Assembly (NCBI RefSeq): GCF_900172255.1
Contig: NZ_FWFU01000002.1
Coordinates: 558,001 to 622,000, forward strand
DNA length: 64,000 bases
Direction: 5' to 3'
DNA from: Roseovarius halotolerans
Lineage (GTDB): Bacteria > Pseudomonadota > Alphaproteobacteria > Rhodobacterales > Rhodobacteraceae
The position numbers and the translations under genes are program-made. Below, piece by piece: positions 20,079 to 28,127 of the stretch; the stretch's first letter is position 1, and each line of letters opens with the position of its first letter. The notes below the pieces were generated by a model. The model had not been told where the DNA came from. It did not search any database and saw only the letters and a list, made by a program, of their open reading frames with translations.

Positions 20079-20759
20079 TCATCCCTCGGGGGCGCGCAGA
20101 CCCAGGATTTCGCCTGAAGGCACCTCCTCGCCGCCCGCAAAAACCAGTGTGATGCGGTCGCCATCGTTGCGCGCCTCGACGATGCGGCCGTGCAGTTCGG
20201 CGGCTCGCGCGCCCAGAAGGTCGCCGGCGCGATAAGATTCGAGCGCGATGTCGTAGCGCCCGGCGGGCAACGGCGCGCCGGTGTCGCCGACCCCGGCCCA
20301 AAGCACCGGCCCGGTTTCAGCGGCCGCATCGAGGCGTTGCACCACGTTGCCCCCGGTATCGCGCACGACGATCTGAGCGGAGTCGGCCAGCGGATCGGCG
20401 CGCAGGGTCAGGGTCAGGGGTGCGCCGTCGAACTGCACCGGGGTCGCGGCGCGCGCCTCCATCCCGACCCAGCCAGCCAACTGCGACATGCCCAAGGCCC
20501 CGACCCGCGCGCCGAGCGACTCCAGAAGGTCATTGGTGCGCACCTGTTGTTCGACTGTCGAGAAGGCCGCCAGCTGAACGGCGAAATCCGCGGATTCGAC
20601 CGGGTTGAGCGGGTCCTGGTTGCGCATCTGCGCGGTCAGCATCTTGAGAAAGGTTTCAAAATCCGAGCTGAGCACGGGCTTTTCAGCGGATTTCGACGAA
20701 GCGGCATTGGCCACGGATTGCGCCGGGTTGGGCGCTGTTGATGAGGTGGATTCTATCAT
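20079..20759 (-). CDS. flgD: Flagellar hook assembly protein (hook cap) FlgD
   Basis: FlgD forms the temporary cap on which the flagellar hook is built; it is exported by the flagellar type III system. The N-terminal hallmark FLKMLTAQMRNQDPLNPVES (residues ~37-56) followed by FAVQLAAFSTVEQQV is exact for the family. The C-terminal half is the FlgD Ig-like/tudor-like region. It has 226 residues and starts 12 bases after fliK ends, so both are one transcript. Confidence 0.95.
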   Translation of the reverse strand: MIESTSSTAPNPAQSVANAASSKSAEKPVLSSDFETFLKMLTAQMRNQDPLNPVESADFAVQLAAFSTVEQQVRTNDLLESLGARVGALGMSQLAGWVGMEARAATPVQFDGAPLTLTLRADPLADSAQIVVRDTGGNVVQRLDAAAETGPVLWAGVGDTGAPLPAGRYDIALESYRAGDLLGARAAELHGRIVEARNDGDRITLVFAGGEEVPSGEILGLRAPEG

Positions 20760-20771
20760 GTTCTTGCCTTT

Positions 20772-22238
20772 TCAGAGCCTGATATCGACGCGATCCGCAG
20801 CGATCCACAGCGCGGTGGGTGCAGCCGCGGGCGCGGCATCGGGCGGGGGTGAATCCTCGGGCGTGGTTGCGGCATCGGGATGGCCGGTGCCGCCGCCCGC
20901 CTGATCGGGGCTGCGCCCGAACGAGAACGCGGTATTGCCGAAACCGAGATTGCGGAAGTCCTGTGCCAGCATGTCGACATGACGGCGCATGAGATCGAGC
21001 GTCTCGGGCCGCTCGGCGATGACGGTGACGGTCATCGCGCCCTCGCCCGGCGTCATGCTTATGCGCACGCGGCCAAGCTCGGCGGGATTCAAGGTGAGGT
21101 CGATGGCCTGTTCACCGCCCCCGCCACCGATGGGCGTTGCGACGCCGCCGGGCAGCGGATTGGCGCGCTGCACAGCGGCACCGATCTGCGTTGCGATATG
21201 GCGCGGAAGATCGGGAGAATGGCGGATATCGACATTGGCATGAAGCGAGGCGATCCCATCGTCAGACGGGCGAAGAGGGCCATTCCGGGCTGTATCAGAG
21301 ACGATTCTGATCGGTTCATCCAGATCGGCCAGAGCTGGCCTGTCTGAAAGGCCGCCGATGGGAGGGGACGGAACCGCAACGCCCGCGCCATGCAAGACGG
21401 GCGCATCGGCCAAACCGGTTCGCCTGTGCTGCGGCACGGGCGCGGGCGGGTCATGCGCGACGACCGTTGGGGGCGCGACGGACGCGGGCTCGGGCGGTGC
21501 GGGGGCGCGGAATGCGCTGCGCACCTCGGACGGCGCTTGTGGCGCGGGCTGTGCCGGCGGCGCGGGCTGTGCCGGTTGCGCCTGGGACGGGCCGGGCGCG
21601 GGCGGCTCTGCCACGGGATACGGGGCCTGCCGGGGCGGCTGCGCAGGCAAGGCGGCGCGCGCAACCCGATCGGCTGGCGGAGCCGCCACAGCGCCGGGCG
21701 GGTCCACGCCGTTCACCGCTGCGGGCTGTTGGCGCGCATCGGCCAGGGCCGCGACGGGAGGCGCTGGCGCGAAACCGGGGCCGTTGCGAGGCGCGGCATC
21801 GGGTCTGAGCGGGGGCTGATCCACGGGTTCAGCCGGGTCACCGGCCATTTGCGGCATGATGGGGGGCGCATGCTGCGCCTCTGGGGCGGGGATGGCGGGC
21901 GGATACGCCGGAGCGGCCGTTTGCACGGGCCGGGCGGCGTGGGGTGCGTCGGGCTGCGGCGCATCAGATGCCGGCGCTTCGTCGAACGGATGTGCGGCCC
22001 CGGTCATGGTGTCCTGAGGCGGCGATTCGGGTGGGGTGTCGGGCGGCGTTTCGTCGTTTGGCTGGGCTTCGGTGGCGATGCCCTCTTGCGCCTGCGCCAG
22101 GGTGGCCACCTGAAGCGCTTCAAGCACGGCCTGAAAGCTGAACGCGGGCGCGCCATCGGATGCGAGGCTGTCATTGGCGGGCAGCCCCGGGGTCATGTCG
22201 GGCACCGGCAGGGGCGCACCCGTTTTCGCAAGCATCAT
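20772..22238 (-). CDS. fliK: Flagellar hook-length control protein FliK
   Basis: A 488-residue molecular ruler that sets hook length and switches export specificity. The long middle (about residues 60-330) is Pro/Ala/Gln-rich and low complexity, as expected for FliK. The C-terminal domain is recognisable from IDLTLNPAELGRVRISMTP and LMRRHVDMLAQDFRNLGFG. The start at 22238 has GGAGAAGCCG upstream. It is followed by flgD and diverges from the rod-binding gene. The C-rich composition of the middle generates several spurious frames. Confidence 0.9.
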   Translation of the reverse strand: MMLAKTGAPLPVPDMTPGLPANDSLASDGAPAFSFQAVLEALQVATLAQAQEGIATEAQPNDETPPDTPPESPPQDTMTGAAHPFDEAPASDAPQPDAPHAARPVQTAAPAYPPAIPAPEAQHAPPIMPQMAGDPAEPVDQPPLRPDAAPRNGPGFAPAPPVAALADARQQPAAVNGVDPPGAVAAPPADRVARAALPAQPPRQAPYPVAEPPAPGPSQAQPAQPAPPAQPAPQAPSEVRSAFRAPAPPEPASVAPPTVVAHDPPAPVPQHRRTGLADAPVLHGAGVAVPSPPIGGLSDRPALADLDEPIRIVSDTARNGPLRPSDDGIASLHANVDIRHSPDLPRHIATQIGAAVQRANPLPGGVATPIGGGGGEQAIDLTLNPAELGRVRISMTPGEGAMTVTVIAERPETLDLMRRHVDMLAQDFRNLGFGNTAFSFGRSPDQAGGGTGHPDAATTPEDSPPPDAAPAAAPTALWIAADRVDIRL

Positions 22239-22351
22239 CGGCTTCTCCGGCGATCATTCCAATCTTGTGGAAAGATGCCCGAGGCTGGTTACTGCTTCTT
22301 TACCAAAATGCCGTCCAATGAGGATCTCTATCTTCAATTCAAGGTGAAACA

Positions 22352-22651
22352 GTGACGGATTCTTTACCAATCGGCTCTTACGCTGGCCCACGGCAGGCGC
22401 CACTGGCGGCTATGGCGGCTATGGCGGCGCGCGACGCGGCAGAGCGGCTCGAGGCGACTTTCCTCGCCGAAATGCTGAAATCCGCCGGTTTCGGCGAACA
22501 GAGCAACAGCTTTTCGGGCGGCGCGGGCGAAGACCAGTTCGCCTCGTTTCACAGGCAGGCCATCGCCGAGCGGATGGCGGCAAGCGGCGGAATCGGCCTG
22601 GCCGAGGCGTTCTATCGCGCAATGACGGAGACATATGATGACGCAGGATGA
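22352..22651 (+). CDS. Rod-binding protein (FlgJ N-domain/CheL-like)
   Basis: A 99-residue protein matching the stand-alone rod-binding domain of FlgJ, found as CheL-like proteins in alphaproteobacteria. It contains LEATFLAEMLKSAGFGEQSNSFSGGAGEDQFASF, of which the EATFLAEMLKSAG stretch is diagnostic. It would help polymerise the flagellar rod and lacks the muramidase domain of enteric FlgJ. The start is a GTG at 22352 with AAGGTGA upstream. It overlaps the next gene by 14 bases. Confidence 0.85.
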   Translation: MTDSLPIGSYAGPRQAPLAAMAAMAARDAAERLEATFLAEMLKSAGFGEQSNSFSGGAGEDQFASFHRQAIAERMAASGGIGLAEAFYRAMTETYDDAG

Positions 22652-22997
22652 GATGCAGAAACTGATCGACCGGCTGGACAAGCTGCTTGAGACCGAGCGC
22701 ACGGCGCTGCTGGCAGGCGATCTGGAGGCCATCGGCGCGCTGCTGGCGCAAAAGGAGCAGCTGATCGACAGGTTCAACGCGCTCGAAGGTGCGCGCGAGC
22801 CCGATCTTGCCGGACTGCAAGGCAAGGTGGAGCGCAATCAGGTGCTGCTGGATGGCGCGCTTGAGGGCATCCGCCGCGTGGCCAACCGGATGGCGGCGAT
22901 CCGCCAGGTGAGACGCTCGCTTGCAACCTATGACGAGACCGGAAAGCGCCACACAATCGACGGCACCGTGCTGCGCAAGGTCGAGAAGCGGGCCTGA
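22638..22997 (+). CDS. FlgN-like flagellar export chaperone
   Basis: A 119-residue, almost fully helical, highly charged protein (LIDRLDKLLETERTALLAGD, then LLAQKEQLIDRF). This is the pattern of FlgN-type chaperones for the hook-filament junction proteins FlgK and FlgL. Two ATGs occur at 22635 and 22638; the second has GGAG seven bases upstream and is preferred. It overlaps the rod-binding gene. It is the last intact flagellar gene in the window; no flgK or flgL follows. Confidence 0.75.
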   Translation: MTQDEMQKLIDRLDKLLETERTALLAGDLEAIGALLAQKEQLIDRFNALEGAREPDLAGLQGKVERNQVLLDGALEGIRRVANRMAAIRQVRRSLATYDETGKRHTIDGTVLRKVEKRA

Positions 22998-23487
22998 GAT
23001 ATTTGTCTCTAATTCACCCCAACTCGGTCTTTCGGTTTAGGAGTGGGTTAGGATTTTCAGACGATGCTGGCAGGGCATTCGCAAGCGGATGGCGCGGGGG
23101 CGGAAGAAAGACCACCACCCGCAAGCGCCAGAACTGGGCCTGTACCGCGCCTTGAGGGGGCGGATCTTGAAACCGGTGCAAAAGCACCAAAGGCTAAAGG
23201 AACATGCTATAGCAACCTTCCAGGCACCACCATGATGGCCCCCGCCGGCGACGATCTTTTTCCGTTTGATGATAACTGGCGCGGCGTTTTCACCCGGCGC
23301 GCTCATCCTACCACCTTTCAACTCACCCGAGGAAAGGTCTATCAGAGAAGAGATTACCGAACCTTTGACGTTTAAACTTGAAACGATAGAGTTTCGCACG
23401 CTTGGGTCGGTCATTATTCACTTGCGCAAGCTCTTCGGGGCGGGCTAGCACTCTCTCGGCTGCCCGGCTGATCCAAGGATATTCGAC
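22998..23487. other. Junction region between flagellar genes and the methyltransferase
   Basis: This 490-base stretch holds no intact gene I recognise. Its centre has a motB 5' remnant on the minus strand (separate entry). Between flgN and the remnant, a plus-strand frame with GC-rich third positions is open from about 23040 to the TGA near 23233 (peptide containing IRKRMARGRKK and ELGLYRALRGRILKP), but it lacks a good start and I cannot name it. A small hairpin GGTGC-AAAA-GCACC is at 23175-23188. The right part must contain the methyltransferase promoter. Confidence 0.5.
23211..23306 (-). pseudogene. motB: motB 5' remnant (first ~32 codons)
   Basis: On the minus strand the ATG at 23306 is preceded by AGGTGGTAGG, a good ribosome-binding site. 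It encodes MSAPGENAAPVIIKRKK followed by IVAGGGHHGGAWKVA, which is the conserved cytoplasmic N-terminus of the flagellar stator protein MotB. In intact MotB the next residues are YADFVTAMMAFFLLMW, the membrane segment with the proton-carrying Asp. Here the sequence diverges abruptly after codon 32 and continues with unrelated residues to a stop at 23037. So only the start of motB is left, and no functional stator subunit can be made from this copy. Confidence 0.8.
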
Positions 23488-24288
23488 GTGTCTGAGAAAA
23501 GGACTTCCCTCGTGCAACGACTGCGACGCATCCTGCCTCGCGTTCTGGGAGGTACACGAGGCACGAGATACGCGCCACGCGGCATCGATGAATATGCGTT
23601 CAACGGGCCGAGCGTGCTTGACGATATCACAAGTAAATACAGCTATGATGGCGACCTTCTGAAGATCTATTCAGAGCACTCCGGGCATCTGGTTCACAAA
23701 TGGCACCACTATATTCCGATCTATGACCGCTATTTCGGCCCTTTCCGCGGACGCGCCCCAAAGATGCTGGAAATCGGCGTATCCAAGGGCGGTTCGCTTG
23801 CCATCTGGCGCAAGTTCCTTGGCCCTGACGCGATCATCTACGGGATCGATATCGACGAGGATTGCCGCCGGTATGACGGTATCGATGGCCAGGTCCGTAT
23901 CGGGTCGCAGGACGATCCGGCATTTCTCAGGTCGGTGATCGAAGAGATGGGCGGCGTCGATATCATCCTGGATGACGGCAGTCACCGGATGGACGATATC
24001 AAAGCCTCGCTCGAGACCCTGTTTCCGCTTCTCAACAACAATGGCGTCTACATGATCGAGGATCTTCATACCGCCTATTGGACAGGGTTCGGTGGCGGCC
24101 TGAAGGCAGAATCGAACTTCTTCACCTATGTCCGTGGCCTGGTGGATGACATGCATCATTGGTATCATGAAAGCGATATGCAGCGCCCCGAGATCGCCGG
24201 CTCCTGCGCCTCGATCCATATCTACGATTCGATCGTGGTGCTGGAAAAATCGGCGCAGCACCCTCCAGTGCATTCGACTGTCTCCTGA
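23488..24288 (+). CDS. Class I SAM-dependent methyltransferase (macrocin O-MT/cephalosporin hydroxylase-like)
   Basis: A 266-residue predicted methyltransferase. Motif I is MLEIGVSKGGSLAIW near residue 93, followed by YGIDIDEDC, and a metal-binding type segment IILDDGSHRMDDI near residue 157. This is the pattern of small-molecule or sugar O-methyltransferases related to MycE, macrocin methyltransferase and CmcI. The start is GTG at 23488 with AAGGA nine bases upstream; no ATG fits better. It lies between the broken flagellar region and tRNA-Thr, with no operon partner. The substrate is unknown; a surface glycan is possible but unsupported by neighbours. Confidence 0.8.
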   Translation: MSEKRTSLVQRLRRILPRVLGGTRGTRYAPRGIDEYAFNGPSVLDDITSKYSYDGDLLKIYSEHSGHLVHKWHHYIPIYDRYFGPFRGRAPKMLEIGVSKGGSLAIWRKFLGPDAIIYGIDIDEDCRRYDGIDGQVRIGSQDDPAFLRSVIEEMGGVDIILDDGSHRMDDIKASLETLFPLLNNNGVYMIEDLHTAYWTGFGGGLKAESNFFTYVRGLVDDMHHWYHESDMQRPEIAGSCASIHIYDSIVVLEKSAQHPPVHSTVS

Positions 24289-24339
24289 GCGGAGCGAGGC
24301 GACTGTGGCGCAAGCCTGATAAATGATCGCTGAAAGTCG

Positions 24340-24415
24340 TGGTGCCGGTGATAGGACTCGAACCTACGACCCCATCATTACGAATGACGTGCTCTACCAG
24401 CTGAGCTACACCGGC
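24340..24415 (-). tRNA. tRNA-Thr (anticodon CGT)
   Basis: On the minus strand a 76-base cloverleaf can be folded. The acceptor stem is GCCGGTG / CACCGGC, followed by an encoded ACCA. The D-arm is AGCTCAGCTGGTAGAGC, the anticodon loop TTCGTAA has anticodon CGT at 24382-24380, and the T-arm contains GGTTCGAGTCC. CGT reads ACG (Thr). It lies 45 bases downstream of hemY on the same strand; CTATAG just upstream may be its own -10. Confidence 0.96.
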
Positions 24416-24460
24416 CCCGTGACGCGGGCCTATAGCACCGCCCCACCCAAGGGGAAAGAC

Positions 24461-25966
24461 CTATTTTTCGGTTGCTTCCCGCTCGGGGTCAGTGCCGTTT
24501 TCCGCAACTGGCGTGGCGTCGAGGATGTTATCGTCATCCGGGTCCGCGCCAGGGTCCTCGATGTCGTGATCCTCGCGCCGATCCTCGAGCGCGCCGACAA
24601 TCAGCGGCAGCATCTCGATACCGGTCGAGGTGGACATGGCGGATGACGGCGGGCTTGTCCATGAGAGCGTGTCGAAGGAATGACAGTTCTCGCAGGCCGG
24701 CACCCATTCGGCGTGAATGTGATGGCAGTTCTCACATACCCATTGCGGTCCGCGCGGCGCCGACAGGGCGCGCGCCAGCCAGCCCTTGACGACCGCATCC
24801 GACGAACCTTCGCCACGTTCGACCGCCGCCATGATGGTGAGGGCGCGGGCGTCCGGGTCATTTTCAACCATGTCGCCCAGCGCACGACGGGCACCGGGAA
24901 AGTCCTCGGCCGCCAGATGCAGCTCGGCTTCGAGCAGACGCGTCTCGCGGTGATCCGGGTGCAGCTTGAGCAGCTTGCCAAAGCGCTTGAGCCGTTGCTC
25001 GGGGGTTTCATCCGGCTCGAGCTCGGCAAAGGCCGCAGCCAGATCGGGATGAGGCTGAGCCTCCCACGCCTTCGTGATGACGCGGATCGCATGGCGCTTG
25101 GCGCCCTGTTCGATGTAGCCGCGCGCGGCCATCGTAGCGGCGGGGATCAGATCGGGTGACTTGCGGTTCGCCTCGATCGCCGCCTCGCGGGCTTCGATAT
25201 CGTTGCCCTCGTCCAGTACGCCGCGCGCCTCGGACAGGGCCAGAACGGCATCGCGCCGCTTGTGCACGTCGCGCGGCAAGGCGCCGTATTTCAATTTGGC
25301 ATTGAGGGTTTCGCGCGCACCCTTCCAGTCTTCCTGCCGTGCCTGAAGTTGCAGCAGCGTATCCTGAACCTCTTGATGGCGTGGCTTGAGCGCAAAGGCG
25401 GTCTGTGCCAGCCGCAAGGCGGTCTGGGTATCGCCAGCCAGAAGCTTCTGTTTCATGAGGCCGCGCACCCCGACAAACCGCGTGCGGTCATCCTTGAGAA
25501 GCGTTTTGTAGACCTTTTCGGCACGCTTGTGGTCACCCGCCATTTCAGCGGCCTGCGCAGTGATCAGATTGGTAAGCTCAGGCTTGCGCAGGTATTTCTC
25601 GGCCTTGTTGGCCTTGGACATGGCCTGCTCGCCCTCGCCCGACGCGAGCGCCATCATGCCCTCGGTCAGGGCGCGGTAGCCTTTCTCCTGTCGGTTGCGG
25701 TCGAAATAGCGGGAAATCGCGGTCTCGTCGCCATTGATGAACTTCAGCAAGGCGATCACGAAGGCCGCGAGTTTCAAGAACAGCCAGATCGCGATCACCA
25801 GAAGAACCAGCGCGATCACCGCCTTGAGCGGCGTCAGGTTGAACTCCTGTCCTGCCATGACGATCCGGACGCCGCCCTCCATCTCGAGCAGGTGGGCCGC
25901 TCCGAACGCCGCCGCCGCAACAAGGGCGATGAAAACAACTATCTTGGTGATCGACCAAAGCATCAT
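24461..25966 (-). CDS. hemY: HemY-type TPR membrane protein with a C-terminal zinc ribbon
   Basis: A 501-residue inner-membrane protein. Two hydrophobic segments at residues ~5-25 and ~45-72 form the HemY N-terminal domain. A long helical TPR-like region follows. Near residues 407-426 is a rubredoxin-like zinc ribbon with CENC and CENC pairs about 15 residues apart; the C-terminus is acidic. HemY_N proteins sit beside hemD in many proteobacteria, hence the name, but their biochemical role is unclear. The architecture of membrane anchor, TPRs and zinc ribbon also recalls LapB/YciM. It is the last gene of the hemD-mitofilin-hemY operon. Confidence 0.85.
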   Translation of the reverse strand: MMLWSITKIVVFIALVAAAAFGAAHLLEMEGGVRIVMAGQEFNLTPLKAVIALVLLVIAIWLFLKLAAFVIALLKFINGDETAISRYFDRNRQEKGYRALTEGMMALASGEGEQAMSKANKAEKYLRKPELTNLITAQAAEMAGDHKRAEKVYKTLLKDDRTRFVGVRGLMKQKLLAGDTQTALRLAQTAFALKPRHQEVQDTLLQLQARQEDWKGARETLNAKLKYGALPRDVHKRRDAVLALSEARGVLDEGNDIEAREAAIEANRKSPDLIPAATMAARGYIEQGAKRHAIRVITKAWEAQPHPDLAAAFAELEPDETPEQRLKRFGKLLKLHPDHRETRLLEAELHLAAEDFPGARRALGDMVENDPDARALTIMAAVERGEGSSDAVVKGWLARALSAPRGPQWVCENCHHIHAEWVPACENCHSFDTLSWTSPPSSAMSTSTGIEMLPLIVGALEDRREDHDIEDPGADPDDDNILDATPVAENGTDPEREATEK

Positions 25967-25982
25967 GCGTGCCCTTTCGGTT

Positions 25983-27275
25983 TCAATTCATATCCTGGGC
26001 GAGCGCCTCGGCAGCGGCTACGGCTTCGAGGCGGCGCGTGGCATCCTCTGACCAGGCTTTCAGCTCGGCGCGGCCCTCTTCGGGCAGTGTTTCGATCTCG
26101 GCCAGTGCGTCTTTCAAGCGACCTTCGCGGGCGGCGGCCTCGGCGCGCGACAGGATGGCATCCGGGTCATCCCCTTCACGCGGTTCGAGCGAGCGCGCAC
26201 CAAGCTGCGTGCGCAAAAAGCTCCCGAAACCACTAGCGCCCTCATCTGTGGCCTGGCGCGAGGCGGCCAATGCCCGGCGTGCCGCGTCCGGGAACCGGTC
26301 TTGCAGCCGTGCCAGCGAGACCACGCCATCCTGCGCGACCTTGGTCAGCGCATCGGGCACGGCGATGCCGGCGGCGTCTAGGTCGGCAAGAGCCGCGTCA
26401 AAGCCCGTCCCGGCATCAAGTGCGGTCTGAACCCGTGTCAATGCAGCCCGCTGCATCGCGTCCTGGGCGGTCTGCTCGGCGTTCTGTTCCATGGTGCGGG
26501 CATCTTCGACCATGCTTGCGATCTCGTCGCCTTGTTGCGCGAGAGAGTCGCGCAGGGCGTTCAGTTCGGATTGAAACTCCGCTGCGATGGCTTGCGAGTC
26601 GCCTGCGCCTGCGGGCCGGCTTTCGACGTCGTCGAGCCGGGCCTCCATATCGTCGAGCCGCATCAAGACGTCATCCACGCGTTGCGACATCGTGTCAATC
26701 GCCGCCGCCTGTCCCGCCTGGGACTCTTCCAGCCCGCTGAGGTCGGGACCTTCGCTCAATGCATCGAACCGCCCCTGAAGCTCTTCGATCTGTGCGGATT
26801 GCGCATCAAGCCGCTGGGTCACTGCCTGTTCCGCGCCGTCATCCGTCATGGCCGAAAAGGGCCAGTCGCCCGACAGGTACTGCGCCACGCCAAAGCCTAT
26901 AACTGCAGCAACGACACCGCCCATGAATGTCAGAACGAAGCCACCCTTTTGAACGATGACCTGCTCCACAGGGACAGGTTGCGATGCAACGGGCAGCTCA
27001 TCTGACGGATCGACATCATGTGCTGCTTCGGTGTTGTCCGGTTTCTCGGAGCCAGAGAGGGGTTCATGCGAGTCCGCAACAGTGTCCTTCGGCTCTGGAT
27101 CGGAATCAGAGGCACTGCCCGGCCCGGTTGCCTGATCGCCATTGTCCCGGCTATCGCGTTTGGTATTGAGCTCGGACTCCGGCTGAGTTGTCTCTGCGGA
27201 ATCCGCAGTCGTCGGATCGCTTGCCGCTTCGGTGACATCGTCCGATTTGCTGTCAGAGCTCTTCTTTTCAGTCAC
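25983..27275 (-). CDS. Mitofilin (Mic60)-like inner-membrane protein
   Basis: A 430-residue protein with an acidic, Ser/Thr/Asp-rich N-terminal tail (about 100 residues), one transmembrane helix (GGFVLTFMGGVVAAVIGFGVAQYL, residues ~110-133), a long coiled-coil region (residues ~145-270) and a conserved alpha-helical C-terminus. This is the architecture of alphaproteobacterial mitofilin/Mic60 homologues, which shape inner membranes in mitochondria and some purple bacteria. It lies between hemD and hemY, as is typical. A TTG at 27281 is also possible, but the GTG at 27275 is better spaced from AAGGGTGG. Confidence 0.82.
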   Translation of the reverse strand: MTEKKSSDSKSDDVTEAASDPTTADSAETTQPESELNTKRDSRDNGDQATGPGSASDSDPEPKDTVADSHEPLSGSEKPDNTEAAHDVDPSDELPVASQPVPVEQVIVQKGGFVLTFMGGVVAAVIGFGVAQYLSGDWPFSAMTDDGAEQAVTQRLDAQSAQIEELQGRFDALSEGPDLSGLEESQAGQAAAIDTMSQRVDDVLMRLDDMEARLDDVESRPAGAGDSQAIAAEFQSELNALRDSLAQQGDEIASMVEDARTMEQNAEQTAQDAMQRAALTRVQTALDAGTGFDAALADLDAAGIAVPDALTKVAQDGVVSLARLQDRFPDAARRALAASRQATDEGASGFGSFLRTQLGARSLEPREGDDPDAILSRAEAAAREGRLKDALAEIETLPEEGRAELKAWSEDATRRLEAVAAAEALAQDMN

Positions 27276-27324
27276 GCTCAACCACCCTTTCGAATCCTGT
27301 CACCTCGGCGCATACCCGATGACC

Positions 27325-28056
27325 TTACTTTGCCGCGTTTCGACCCTCAAGCCGCTTGGCCGCGTCCAATAGCCTCTTTGTCGCTTCAAGCATCGCCTCT
27401 GCACAAGGATCATGCGCAATCTCGATAGCCGCGACGCGGCAATCCGGCACCTCCTGAGCGGCGTTATCGCTGATCGCGGCAACCAGAAGCGGGGCGTCAC
27501 CGCGCGCTTGGTCAAAGAACAGTCGCGCGCTGCGCGGCGAGAAAAGTGGCACCACTACCGGCGCATTCCCGTCCAGAACGGCAAGGGCCTCATCCGTCAG
27601 CGCCGCGGGAGCCTGACGGTATATCACGGCTTCATCAGTCTCTAATCCAGCCGAACTCAGCGCCCCCGAGATGTTTCTTGCGGCATGGGTTCCGCGCAGA
27701 TGCAGGCAGGGCTGCCCGACCTTGGTGGCCAGCATACGCGCGATCAGGTCCGGCGCATCACCGCCACATGCGGTCACGTCGATCCCTGCCGCGCGCGCGG
27801 CGGCCGCCGTGGCTCCGCCGACGCCAAACGCGGGCAGATCGCAACGGCCGCGTTTGGCCACATAAGCCTCGACCCCGTGGCGAGAGGTGAAGATCAGAGT
27901 GCGGTATCGCGTGAGATCCGGTAGCGCGCCGCACTGTTCTATCCGCATGACAGGCGAAAGAACGATGGAGAGGTCCGCGCCCAGCTCAGCCCTCAGCCGG
28001 TCCGCGAAGTCGGCACCCCCGTGACCGGGCCGGGTGATCAGGATCGTTGGCGACAT
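27325..28056 (-). CDS. hemD: Uroporphyrinogen-III synthase
   Basis: A cytosolic enzyme that cyclises hydroxymethylbilane to uroporphyrinogen III in haem synthesis. The 243-residue protein starts MSPTILITRPGHGGADFADRL, contains TLIFTSRHGVEA near residue 65, and has PVVVPLFSPRSARLFFD in the second domain. The family is poorly conserved, but this pattern and the downstream mitofilin-like/hemY neighbours support the call. The frame remains open to 28113; the ATG at 28056 begins the conserved domain. It diverges from tsaD across 71 bases. Confidence 0.88.
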   Translation of the reverse strand: MSPTILITRPGHGGADFADRLRAELGADLSIVLSPVMRIEQCGALPDLTRYRTLIFTSRHGVEAYVAKRGRCDLPAFGVGGATAAAARAAGIDVTACGGDAPDLIARMLATKVGQPCLHLRGTHAARNISGALSSAGLETDEAVIYRQAPAALTDEALAVLDGNAPVVVPLFSPRSARLFFDQARGDAPLLVAAISDNAAQEVPDCRVAAIEIAHDPCAEAMLEATKRLLDAAKRLEGRNAAK

Positions 28057-28127
28057 GATCTGTCCACAGTTGTTTGCTTGTTCATCCGGTGTTACCTGCC
28101 AGTGAACCAACACGCAACGGGCGGCCC

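Noticed and set aside
24289-24460. Genomic island boundary at tRNA-Thr
   Set aside because: No integrase and no duplicated tRNA end were seen in the window, although the nearby motB breakpoint makes the region suspicious.
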